64,000 bases of DNA. It comes from Spinacia oleracea (Eukaryota > Streptophyta > Magnoliopsida > Caryophyllales > Amaranthaceae). Of this stretch, positions 54,943 to 64,000 are shown one piece after another. Below the pieces are notes generated by a model. That model was not told the DNA's origin. It ran no database searches and saw only the letters and a program-made list of their open reading frames with translations. The position numbers and the translations under genes were made by a program. The number at the start of each line of letters is the position of its first letter. Position 1 is the first letter of the stretch. Location of the stretch: positions 82,341,141-82,405,140 of the forward strand of contig NC_079487.1 in the NCBI RefSeq assembly GCF_020520425.1, read 5' to 3'.

Positions 54943-55410
54943 GATGCAGCAACCGAGGTCGCAGCGGACGTTCCCTCAAGGATTTTCGTCACAGCTGAAC
55001 GGAGTTTTCTCTCAAATCTCTCAGAACTCATTGACACGATCCTCACTGAAATCAAGTCGTTTTCCTCTTTCCTCTCGATTTTCCTTGCTCATTTTCTCAT
55101 ATTATCTGGTGAAATGTTGATAGAAATTCTGGAAATTTTCGAAATGATTTTGTTATTTATTTCAATTTTTTGGTGAATTCATTTGTTAATGTGTGATTTG
55201 TATGAAATTCTTAATAAAATTTAAATTCTTTTTGGTGAATTCATTTGTTAATGTGTGATTTGTATAAAATCATATTAAAATTTTCAAAAAATTGAATTAA
55301 ATAATATAGAATTATATGAAATTCTTGATTGTTTGGGTATCTTACAAATTAGTTGAATTGGATTCATTTTGACAAATCCCAATTTCTGGAAATTTGCTGA
55401 TTAGTCTTTG
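54943..55410 (+). repeat. Helitron internal direct repeat, copy 2
   Basis: This copy is homologous to 51986-52380 and follows directly after the H2A fragment and a short linker. In the ATG-led frame it reads MMQQPRSQRTFPQGFSSQLN, a little different from copy 1. It suggests that the Helitron duplicated the block or acquired the same source twice. Confidence 0.75.
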
Positions 55411-55887
55411 ATTTCCCTGCATTTTGGGGGTTTAATTTCTTGAGCTGAAGTTACCTGCTCAAATTTTCGCCTTCCTAATGTCCTCCTAATTGAATTAGCG
55501 ATTAATTTTCCACTTCCCAACCAAAGTAATCGGCTGAAAATGGGTTTGTTGTCTCTGAAAGAAATCGTATGCGTTCAAGTTTGATCAGTCTTCTTATATA
55601 ATAGAGAACGTGGGACAACTAAATTCTAATATACCAATGCTCGGGATTGGCTGCAAACATAGACAACTCTTCCTACTCTAAAATTCTCTGAAACGTTAAG
55701 TTATCTGCTCTTCATAGTTGAGCTGAAATCGACCCTTTATTATAGGTTCTTCTTTAGCATATAATGATTTCGCACGCATCACACCCTCCTATATTTCCTT
55801 GAACCGTTTTTGAATCCTGATTGATATCTTATTAACTATTGATTTTGGTCAATTAATCTTTCTCATGTATTATTGTACAATGTTGTA

Positions 55888-55990
55888 TTGGAAAATGCCT
55901 GTAGTGAGCAAGGTGCTAGGATGTCTTCCATGGACAGCTCAAGCAGAAAATGCTGGAGAAGTGCTCGATCATCTCACACTTGTAACAGGT
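55888..55990 (+). pseudogene. Captured fragment of mitochondrial ATP synthase gamma
   Basis: The frame reads LENACSEQGARMSSMDSSSR. A one-base insertion changes the frame, after which NAGEVLDHLTL is readable. This is the conserved C-terminal helix region of the F1-ATPase gamma subunit (usual NAGEMLDRLTL). It is about 35 codons long and non-functional. Poly-intronic flanks suggest DNA-level capture. Confidence 0.8.
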
Positions 55991-56639
55991 TTAGTTTCTC
56001 TCATTGCATAAAAATTCTGAGTGCTGTTTGTGGACTTGGGAAATTGAAAAGGCAATGTTGATGATGGGAGTGTACGATGAAGTTAAAAGAGTTGTTAGAT
56101 TTGGATTTGATTGATTATCATCATAATGTTTGGAACTCGAAATGTGTTAAAATTTTGTATAATTAGAATCGAAGTTTGAAAGTTTCAGTTCGTATTCGAT
56201 GCTTTAAAATCAGATTAAGATCAATTAGTGTATGATGAAATGTTAAAACGATGTTGAATCGAGTCATATACGAATCTGATGTAATGCAGACATGTAGTTA
56301 TGTTAGTTTTGAAGTTCTTGCTGCTGATTATTTATCAAGTGGAATAGAATTTATGATCATGAAAATTTGGTAAGAAATTGTTGAAGATTAAAGAAAATCA
56401 AAATGTGTTCAAAATTTGTATAAAATTAGAAATCGAAAGTTTCAGTTCGTATATGATGCATAAAAAATCAAATTAAAATCAATTCGCGTATAATGAAATG
56501 TGGAATCGAATTATTATATACGAAGTCTGATGTAATACAGACATGCAGTAATGTTATTATGAAGTTGTTGGTGCGGATTTTTATAATTATCCCTGAAAAT
56601 ATTACGTGGATCAGAATTTGAAGGGATTTTTGTTGATGG

Positions 56640-57210
56640 AATTTGTGTTTTAGGTGTCCACCCTGGTCCAGCTGGAAAATGCCACCTATATTTTGGCGGA
56701 AGGTCAATACTCATGCTGGTCCGATTTCTTATGGATACTGTATTCGGCCTTTGGATGGCAATTTGGATGTGTTGGGTGTTAAGTGGGAGCCTTGGTTGTT
56801 GGGGGTGCGGTGAGGTATACATGGAAGCAGAGGCCTTATACTATGGATTACAGAAAGCCATGGAATTCGGTTAAAGGAAGGTGATTGTTGAATGTTCATG
56901 TGTTGCACTTCTTAAGAAGCTAAGACACAGGGAGATGATACAGGACCTGGGCCCGGGCCCGGAGAGAGAAAGAGTTATTAAAATTCTTGAGCTGGCTCGC
57001 AAATTTGATGTTTTTCGCTTCTCTTTTGCTGAATTGAACATAAATTCTGTAGCTCATGAAATTTCAAAGTATAATCCTGGTAGGATGGAGGCTGTATGGT
57101 TAAGTGACTTTCTAGAAGTTGCATCGGGTGCTGCTTCTTGGGATATAATTTGTTGTCTTATCAATGCAAGGGTAACACAATCATATATTCTGGACATTCT
57201 AAAATAGTAT
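56640..57210 (+). other. Further exon-like pieces in the Helitron, unidentified
   Basis: After an acceptor-like GTGTTTTAG at 56654 one frame reads PPIFWRKVNTHAGPISYGYC and DGNLDVLGVKWEPWL. Another at 56881-57204 reads RERVIKILELARKFDVFRFS and VAHEISKYNPGRMEAVWLSD. Both have natural-looking composition, but I do not recognise them. A short piece, GCTCATGAA.TTTCAAAGTA, occurs twice (about 57050 and 57498). They are probably other captured fragments. Confidence 0.4.
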
Positions 57211-57631
57211 TAAAATCCCGTCAAGTAATCATAATGCATCGTCAAGTACTAGAGGTGACTTATATTACTTGCTCTCTCGATGAAATGCACATTGAGATTC
57301 TTCGTTAGAGCTATGTTTTGAGAAGGAATGAACCATCTCTTTCCCCATGAACTCATGTGCCCACAGAGATCAATATGAGTTAGCTTCAAAATTTGAGGGC
57401 ATCTTTTTGTTGAAGTCTGCAAGTTCATTTTAGTAGGATTTTTTTTGTTTCTTTGTGTTGTGGAGACTACAAAATGTTTCATCCAATGTAAAATTCTCTA
57501 GCTCATGAAGTTTCAAAGTATAATCCAGGTAAAATAACAACAAAGTGAACATTTTTTCTTAATTACCTATTATTTTTTAAGGTGATTAAATGTAATAATG
57601 CTAATACAATATTTAGTTTTTAAATATCTGC

Positions 57632-57656
57632 ATGCATCGCGTGCATATAAGGCTAG
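57632..57656 (+). terminator. Helitron 3' hairpin and CTAG end (inner element)
   Basis: The stem ATGCA/TGCAT with loop TCGCG is followed by ATAAGG and CTAG. In Helitrons this hairpin acts as the replication-termination signal during rolling-circle transposition. It marks the right end of the inner element. Confidence 0.75.
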
Positions 57657-58107
57657 TATCTAAATATTGTATGTGTCTTAAGCAAAACATAAAACCCGAA
57701 GTAAGAAGCTAAAAAGTACCCAAAATTATGTTTCGTATATGAATTTGCAAAATTGACTACGGAGCATATGGATACTTTAATTTTGTTGATATCTTCTCGT
57801 AAATAACGAAATTCTTCTTCCCATTTCACTTGAAAAATTGCAGCGACCCAATTAATTGAGAGATTAAATTTGAAATTGATTAATTGGTTTAAATTGTTTC
57901 CTTATTTTTTAATGTCCAATAATCTTAATTCTTATTTCCAGTATATATAGTTTCCCAGTTAATTATGCGGTTAGACTTTATGCGATTTGTTTCCATTTTT
58001 TTCTTTTTTTTAATTGTCTACATTTCCTTAAATAACCATGCATGAGAGATGAGTATTGGGGTTTTGAAACCCTCACATTCCTCATCACTCTACTTTAATA
58101 ATATAGA

Positions 58108-58860
58108 TACATAATACTTTGCATAACAAAAGTTAAAGGGAAATATACATAAGCTAAAGTTATATGAGTAAATAACAAAAGATAAAAATGAGCACCAGTT
58201 TGATCTAACTAAAAGTATATGAATTTATATATCTGAAAGTCTAAAGTACATAAAATAAATAATTGTAATTTAAATAAATAAAAACAACCTAAAAAGCAAC
58301 ATCATATTGGAATTTTTTGACACGCACTTAGGTTGTACTTTTTGAATAAATAAGTAACTGAATATATAAATCCATCACCATACATTATTGTCGTGCTTTC
58401 TCCGCGCCATTATCATTTAGAAGCTCAATAATTGCTTATAGAGAAAGTAAGAAAGCTAGGTTGCAATTTCAATGAAAATAATCCCAAAATAAAAAGTAAA
58501 ACATATAACCCATATAACCCAATGAATCATCACATTTCTCTTAATAATCAGAAGATTGAACAAAAGCAATTCACTATTTAGCGACACAAATAGTAATAAC
58601 ATGAAAAATTAATAAGTCAATTATCCACAAAGTAATAATAAGATGATTAATAAGTGGAGAAGGTCAATGGAAGATAGAGGATGAAAGACTTCAACTCCTT
58701 AAGTAGTAAAATTAATTTCAACTCTCAACTAGTGTTTGTCCAGAACGATGCCTCGAGTTACTACTTTGAATAACATAATGTAGTGTGTAAAATCTGAAAT
58801 GTTAGTATAAACTATACAATGTGATGTTTCATGTTATATCTATTTGCGTGAAAAAAAAAA
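58108..58860. other. AT-rich intergenic DNA
   Basis: No gene, long repeat or transposon end was recognised. The sequence is strongly AT-rich and has no ORF of interest. Confidence 0.5.
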
Positions 58861-58954
58861 TATATCTCATGGTTGGCTAAGATGGTAAGGCATCTACTTT
58901 ACATGTGACAGATACCATGTTTGAATCCTATTATAAGAAGTTTTGGTTGTACAA
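58861..58954 (+). mobile_element. tRNA-like head of a SINE, cut by an LTR element
   Basis: The sequence TGGCTAAGATGGTAAGGC fits an RNA polymerase III A box in a D-arm context, and TGTTTGAATCC about 35 bases later fits a B box (GWTCRANNC). A CTTTACATG segment stands where an anticodon loop would be. The arms pair poorly and no proper acceptor stem is visible, so it is not a working tRNA. Tails such as ATCCTATTATAAGAAG are common after SINE heads. The Athila-like LTR starts right behind it, which suggests interruption by that insertion. Confidence 0.45.
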
Positions 58955-58956
58955 TG

Positions 58957-60061
58957 TGCAGGCTAAATCGTACTCCTATAAAAGATAAACCTAACATTCA
59001 CGAACTAAAATATAGTAGATCGTATCCACAGGGAAACATCGTTCTTTATACTATTAAAAACAAGGTCTAGACTATTGGTAACAATAATAAGGGTTGAAGT
59101 TGGATATTATAACTACGACGATAATTAAACAAGATAATATCAATATTAAGGGAATCTAGGGCAACGGTTCACCACAATTGCAGACTAGGGATTGACGACA
59201 GACAATAATGAACAATTAATAACTATAACTAGGAAAACATGCATCTCTCAAATCTTATGGATTCCTTAAGCAACTACAACTAGCAGACTCTCACAATGTA
59301 CTAGAAACAATTCCTATCTAATAGCCACATATCACGAACATCAGATTTATACCTCTCGGCGCATAATCTAAGATTCATCAAACTCGATCAAAATTGTCCG
59401 GCCGAACATAATTGACGAACAATTAAAATAAGCTATATAAATCATAATTAAAAATCAAATATTTAAGTCTAATACAATCCCCAATCATACATTTGTAGAT
59501 CCCCAAAACCCTAGAAATTGAACTATTCAATCATATTGATAATAAACAAAGCAAACATGATTAATGAAAGCATGATTAAAAACAGTAAATAAAATAAAGA
59601 ACACACAAAAATTGAATAATAAAAACAAGGAATGAATTAATACCTAATTGAAGAACGAGGAAATAATCGAAAGATTGAAACTTGAATTGAAACTAAAATT
59701 CAGTGTTTGACAAAGTTTTGTGAATGAAATGCTAAGTAAAAGTTCTAGTACTAGGGATTAGAATAAGGAATTAAGTGTGTCCTACAAAAAACTAATTTAA
59801 TATATATAGCTTCCCCATAAAGATACGGAGAAAAACGAGCAGAAGTTGGCTAGATCATCCCATACATGCTCGGGATCCGTGTAGTTATCCAGGAGTGATA
59901 GAAAACGGGTCTCCAACGTCCAATTATCATTAAAAAGCAATCTTGCAACTAAAGACACTACACAACACATATTAGCACTAAAATAGGCTCCGAAGAGCTC
60001 AAATGAGATGAAAAGTGCATACGGGACGAGGATAAAAACGATATAAAATATGAATGTATCA
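58957..60061 (-). repeat. 3' LTR of the second Athila-like element
   Basis: The left end reads TGCAGGCTAAATCG (TGTGCAGG from 58955 is the alternative) and the right end TGTATCA, followed by the purine tract on the minus strand. It aligns along its length with the LTRs at 3315 and 14375. A minus-strand TATATATA run near 59796-59806 may be its TATA box. Confidence 0.8.
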
Positions 60062-61632
60062 AACTCCCCCAAGCTAGATCCTTGCTTGTCCTTAAGCAAG
60101 GAAATCATCGATGAATACATAAATCAACTTCACCCCAAAAACATCTCAAAACAAATGGATATGGTTCAAGGTAAAGTCTAACAAACATGCATCAATGCCT
60201 ACCAATCAAATCCATTCAACCATAAATCCTCCCTGACAATCGTCACACGGAGCGAACCACAAGTGCACATGGAATTCGAGACTAGGGCTTGCACACTCTT
60301 CACTCATTTATGTGGCGGGTAAAAGATGTACCCGTTCGCTCTCCTCCCAACAATGTATGTGAACAATGTCGTCCCAAACTCACAACACTCGTGTGTTTAG
60401 AAGAACATGCACTTAACCTAGCAGTCGACTCGGAATATGTCATGTCATAACTTGCATTGATAAACAACTACTTTCACATTCACACGACTCTATGCACAAG
60501 GGTCGGAAGGTCTTCAAAGCTTGTAATGTTAGGCTTAGGTGTGGGTGCGGTAAATTTGGATAAAATGTGAGCTTAAAGCATTGGCCTTGGGGATCATAAA
60601 TCCTAATAAGACCCATGATCAAACATAAATGATGACTACATTACTCCTACTCAACACATGAGGATGCAACAAATGAACCACACCACACTTTTTTTCACCT
60701 TTTTCATCTATAAGTCCAATCACTCGCAATAATAAGTAATTGCAATACTTGAATGACACAATGCTTTGAATTTTTCTGAAGTAATGATTTTTTCTCTTTT
60801 AGCTCAATTTCTTTTTTCTCTTATTCTTCATTTTTCTTTCTTTTTCTCCCTTTTTGGGATCCTTCATATTCTCAATTCTTCTTATCTTTTTCTCATCATA
60901 TTTTTTTTTTCTGATCACCACATAAGAATAAAAATAACTCCCTTTCTTTTTTTCCAATACCCAAATTATGCTCAAATGAAGCACACTACAACTCCCTCGA
61001 CTCACTCACTAATAGCTCCCCCAAGCCAAGCTTAGGACTAATAACCAGTGCGTCTTAATGGGCTTGTAATATGGTTAGTCGTCGAATAAAAGGGCACATG
61101 CAGCAACATGGGTAGAAAGGAGGGAACAAATGTATTTAAAAATCGTATGAAGGCTACCTTCGTCCTCCTCAATGTGCATGCATATAAGCCATAAAAAACT
61201 ACTAACAGTTGCAAACCAATACTCAAAGAAATGACATACCAGGAAGTTAACACACATTCCTAACCAAATCAACTAGTCAAGCACCAAGTCCACAAACAGT
61301 TAGTCAAAGTTGACTCATGCTAAGGCATCAAAATAGTCAAATCTCAAATCATGGTCAAAAAACAACAATGCTCGTCATCAAAAACTAAGAATCAAAACAA
61401 TTTTCAATCAAGGGGCACAGGGAAGCATGGTTTTTGTATTCATCGGAACGTATTTTTGTTCTTTTTTTTCAAAGCAATAAATGTATCCTAGAAAGCAATT
61501 AAACACATAAAAAGCAGTAAATAAAATATAGAAGGGAAGAAGAGAAACCATACCAATATGTACAAGTAAACGAACACCCCCCAAGCTAAATCAGACAATG
61601 TCCCCATTGGCTCAAAGGGGTATGGAACCAAC
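60062..61632. other. Noncoding 3' tail of the second Athila-like element
   Basis: The stretch holds the polypurine tract (60064-60070 on the minus strand), a hairpin in CTTGCTTGTCCTTAAGCAAG and several T runs near 60790-60920. It is homologous to 7631-9240. There is no ORF of interest. Confidence 0.75.
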
Positions 61633-63089
61633 TCATACTTCATCTTCACCAACGTCATCATCATCACCATCATCATCGCCGCCTACTCCACTACCTCCGA
61701 CACCAAAACTCCCTTGCCCACCTACATGAGTAGTGGTCATATAAGAGCCATGGGTGTCGGGAACTGCATAACCACCTGAAGGGTACTGAAACCAAGAGGG
61801 GTGCTCACTAGACTCACTGACAACGTCCTGTTTGGCGTAATGATTATAGATGGGGAACATGGCCCTCTACTGATCACTCTCGAAGCGATCAAATCGGCTC
61901 TCAAATCGATCAAATTGGCTCTCAAATCAATCGAAACGAGAGGTGAGAGCCTCTTGGTTGATCTTTAGCTGCCTGAATCGTGCATAAATAACCTCTGGGT
62001 CTAGGGGATCCGGCTCACCAGGTTGACCTGCAGCCCGTGCTGCATCACGGAAATAGGCTTGCTCTTGTATGGGTTGCTGAACATTACTGGGGGCTTGCTC
62101 AGCGGGGATGTCATATAGATAGCTAGCTTGACCAGGAAGGAAAGTCGTGAGAGCAACATTAGGCATTGTGAAGAGGCTTCCAATTAACCAACCATTGAAT
62201 CTTATGGGTACTAAATTATTGAGAACGGGATTGATCCACCCTTGCCTTTTCATATAGAGGAGTGTCAAAGCATTACCACCCTCAACATGCCAAGTGGTCG
62301 GTGGAACAAAATTAGCAACACTCGTAGCTAGATGGGTGATCATGCCCCCTAGCAAGATGGGGCGACCGAATGATTGCTTTTCGACGGCCTGGAAATGTAG
62401 GGCCATGTGGTGGGCCACATTGATCTTATAAGAATTAGTACCTTGATATACCCAACTTCCAAAATCATCAATTCAGTACTACGGATATTATTTGGCTCAA
62501 ACCTCCCAAAGATAGTCATTCCGAAGAACCTTTGCCCTATCCTAAGTAAGGGGTGTTGGAAAGAAGTGGCATGCAAATGTTGCACATCCTCCTTCACCTC
62601 CCCTGTCAAAGTATTCCACAATTTCAAGACATTGTATGGTGCAGGGGGTTCTTTGGGATTGTTTATGTTCATACCAAACACCCTTGCAAACTCTCTCAAA
62701 GTCATGTTGAAATTCTTATTAAGCAAGCGAATATTCACATGTGTAATTTCACTACCACGTCCCCTCACTACATTGAAACTACTTAGGCATTCAAGAGTAA
62801 GACGTGCATAAGTTTTTCTACCACGAATCTCATATATTCTACCCTAGCCAGCATGTTGCAATTGTTTTTTCTTCTCTTTATCAATGCGTAACTTGTTTAG
62901 AGTCTCTTTATGCAACCAACGAGTAGGGTGAATTGGTTTACCTTTGAGATTTTTGAAGCGGTGATATTGCTCGTAGGAGTCAAATTCCACATCCGGGTAG
63001 GTGGTATCTTGCTCAATATGCAATTGAGGAGGTGGTGATGGCGCCCTACTCGTACTAGCCCCTTCCCTTTATCTTTTAGTAGGTGTCAT
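61633..63089 (-). pseudogene. Athila-type third ORF of the second element, broken
   Basis: From a likely start at 63089 the minus strand encodes a Pro-rich beginning, then ARLTLECLSS, HVNIRLLNKNFNMTLREFARVFG and TIFGRFEPNNIRSTELMIL, homologous to 9241-10678. At least two nonsense codons near the beginning (one after six codons, one near 62847), a frameshift around 62400-62440 and further stops near 61870-61927 break it. The C-terminal tail is Gly/Asp-rich, like the other copy. The shared blocks show which residues the family conserves. Its role is unknown to me. Confidence 0.72.
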
Positions 63090-63359
63090 GGATGATGGTT
63101 TCAATCTTTTTGGGTGAATTTCCTCTGTCAAAAATCTAAGTGAAATATGAAAATTTGATACCAAGAGATGAAAGAGGAGAAGATGGGGATGATTTTGATG
63201 TAAGGAACTTGTGATTTGGTGGAGTAATGAAGGTGGTATGAAGATTTGAAGAGTTAGGGTTTTGAGGTTTAATGGAGTTTGGGGGAAAATTGGGGAAGAA
63301 GATGGTTGTTTTGTGTGGGGAAAAAAACCCGTGGAACTGCTAGCTTGACGAAGATCAGT

Positions 63360-63740
63360 CCTTTTATTCCCGAAAATCGGCCGATTTTCACAAACCTGCC
63401 GGTTTTTAGATTTTCAATTAATCCCTGCTACGCTCGAAACCGGCAGGTTTTTGGAAACCTGGCCTGTCGGTTTTCGCTCCACTTAAGCTCCATAGAATCC
63501 CACATCACCGAAAATCGGTCGGTTTGTGAAAACCTGGCCCACCGGTTTTCGGTGCTTTACACCTTTTTGCCTTCAAAAATAACTCTAAGTGCTGATTTTT
63601 GCTTTGCATGCGTAACCGACAGGTTTTCGCTAAATTTTTTCACTTACGACCTCAACTCTTTCAGCACCCAAATTTTTTCTAAGGCATTAATTTAACAATG
63701 TGCTCGTAACCGACAGGTTTTCATGAACCGACCAGTTTTC
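63360..63740. repeat. Cluster of ACCGACAGGTTTTCG-type motifs
   Basis: Repeated words include AAAATCGGCCGATTTTC, AAACCTGCCGGTTTT, AACCGGCAGGTTTT, CCACCGGTTTTCGG and AACCGACAGGTTTTC, about ten in 380 bp. Many are near-palindromic. They occupy the position that in the first element (10965-11300) is filled by GCCCGATCGGGC. The surrounding sequence is otherwise similar in the two elements only in part. Confidence 0.8.
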
Positions 63741-64000
63741 GCTGCATTTGAAAAATCTCCGTTTTTCTCCAAATTGCTCCACTTGACATACTTGGTATTG
63801 AAATCTGCACATTACTAAACGACTAAGTAGTAAAATTTCACTCTCCTCACCTATCTAAGGCTATAAAACTTAGAGTAAAAACACACACAAAAAAACATTA
63901 AAAACCAAATTACACTATTAAAAGCAATAAAATACGGGTTGCCTCCCTCAAAGCGCTGATTTATTTTCAGGTCCCGCTCGACCTCTTAACCTCAATATGC
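63741..64000. other. Spacer of the second element up to the window edge
   Basis: This noncoding stretch lies between the motif cluster and the expected gag-pro region. It shares TACACTATTAAAAGCAAT-like text and GGGTTGCCTCCCTCAAAGC with typical gypsy spacers. The gag-pro ORF should begin beyond 64000. Confidence 0.5.

Larger units (their letters stand above)
51666..57656 (+). mobile_element. Inner Helitron, 6 kb, with several captured gene fragments
   Basis: The 5' end is TCTCTATTATATAAGCC preceded by A (51665). The 3' end is a hairpin ATGCA-TCGCG-TGCAT (57632-57646), six bases and CTAG, followed by T (57657). Those are the structural marks of a Helitron inserted between A and T. It has no Rep/helicase. 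It holds exon pieces of at least three unrelated host genes, all in the plus orientation, with intron borders kept, so the capture was of genomic DNA. A second, inverted 5'-like terminus is at 55594-55607. Two long direct repeats lie at 51986-52380 and 54943-55410. Confidence 0.75.
51561..58107 (-). mobile_element. Outer Helitron, split by an inner Helitron
   Basis: On the minus strand the 3' end (51561) has the hairpin GTGC-AATC-GCAC, about ten bases and then CTAG, with T beyond. The 5' end at 58107 reads TCTATATTATTAAAGTAGAG after an A. Both ends therefore sit at an A|T insertion site, as Helitrons do. Removing the inner element (51666-57656) leaves about 556 bp with no helicase, a non-autonomous copy. 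I infer the pairing of these two ends from their positions and polarity. Confidence 0.65.
58957..64000 (-). mobile_element. Second Athila-like LTR element, cut by the window end
   Basis: The 3' LTR is 58957-60061 and the interior runs past 64000. In the minus orientation its order repeats that of the element at 3315-15864: LTR, polypurine tract, noncoding tail, third ORF, and a spacer with short motifs. The LTR shares the core AGGGAATCTAGGGCA.CGGTTC with the first element but is shorter (about 1.1 kb) and lacks the GCCCGATCGGGC cluster. The two are different subfamilies of one family. The 5' LTR, gag and target duplication are outside the window. Confidence 0.85.

Noticed and set aside
55594..55607. 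Second Helitron 5' end in inverted orientation as partner of the 3' end at 51561
   Set aside because: The base beyond it is not the expected T, and pairing it with 51561 would interlock with the 51666/57656 element; the end at 58107 gives consistent nesting.
58861..58935. A functional tRNA gene
   Set aside because: A and B boxes are recognisable, but acceptor, anticodon and T arms do not pair well and no sensible anticodon emerges.
1..64000. CRISPR arrays, rRNA genes, prokaryotic operons or organellar inserts
   Set aside because: No regularly spaced direct repeats with unique spacers, no rRNA-like conserved blocks and no plastid or mitochondrial gene order were seen.

Overview
The window is nuclear DNA of a flowering plant. 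Three multi-exon genes with GT-AG introns can be modelled completely, and their products are plant-specific types: a U-box/ARM E3 ligase, a TIFY8-like protein and a full-size ABCG (PDR) transporter close to ABCG32. All three lie on the minus strand. Everything else is mobile DNA, much of it nested. The repeat style and protein matches suggest a eudicot, perhaps Caryophyllales; that placement is an impression, not a demonstration. No rRNA, functional tRNA, CRISPR or organellar gene was seen. || Layout. 1-144 is the end of a CACTA transposon. 2850-19187 is a hAT transposon (8-bp target duplication GTCTTAAT) carrying a dead transposase. A non-autonomous Athila-like LTR retrotransposon (3315-15864, target duplication TCTTC, minus orientation) sits inside it, and a 2.9-kb solo LTR (4100-7027, target duplication ATAGA) sits inside one of that element's LTRs. 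20588-27537 is the U-box gene, whose first coding intron holds an antisense RTE-type LINE (22856-26492). 28.8-33.1 kb is a run of MITEs and one Mutator-like element. 33567-36672 is the TIFY8-like gene. 39101-39442 is an orphan exon-like ORF. 39778-50588 is the ABCG32-like gene, 24 coding exons and 1428 codons. Its intron 7 carries a Helitron, inside which sits a Pack-MULE with a captured RMA-type RING gene. 50905-51558 has two Stowaway MITEs. 51561-58107 is a small Helitron split by a 6-kb Helitron (51666-57656) that holds fragments of a receptor-like cytoplasmic kinase, histone H2A and the mitochondrial ATP synthase gamma subunit. 58957 to the window end is a second member of the Athila-like family, inserted just after a tRNA-like SINE head. 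|| How it fits together. The three genes look intact: every exon phase joins and the full domain sets are present. They probably serve ubiquitin ligation, jasmonate-family (TIFY) transcriptional regulation and cuticle-precursor export. They share no pathway that the sequence shows. Their introns and flanks have absorbed the transposons, and nested target duplications give a clear relative order of insertion. I found no convincing new biochemical system. The most notable content is gene-fragment capture by the Helitron and the Pack-MULE, and the element-specific clusters of short motifs in the two Athila-like elements.
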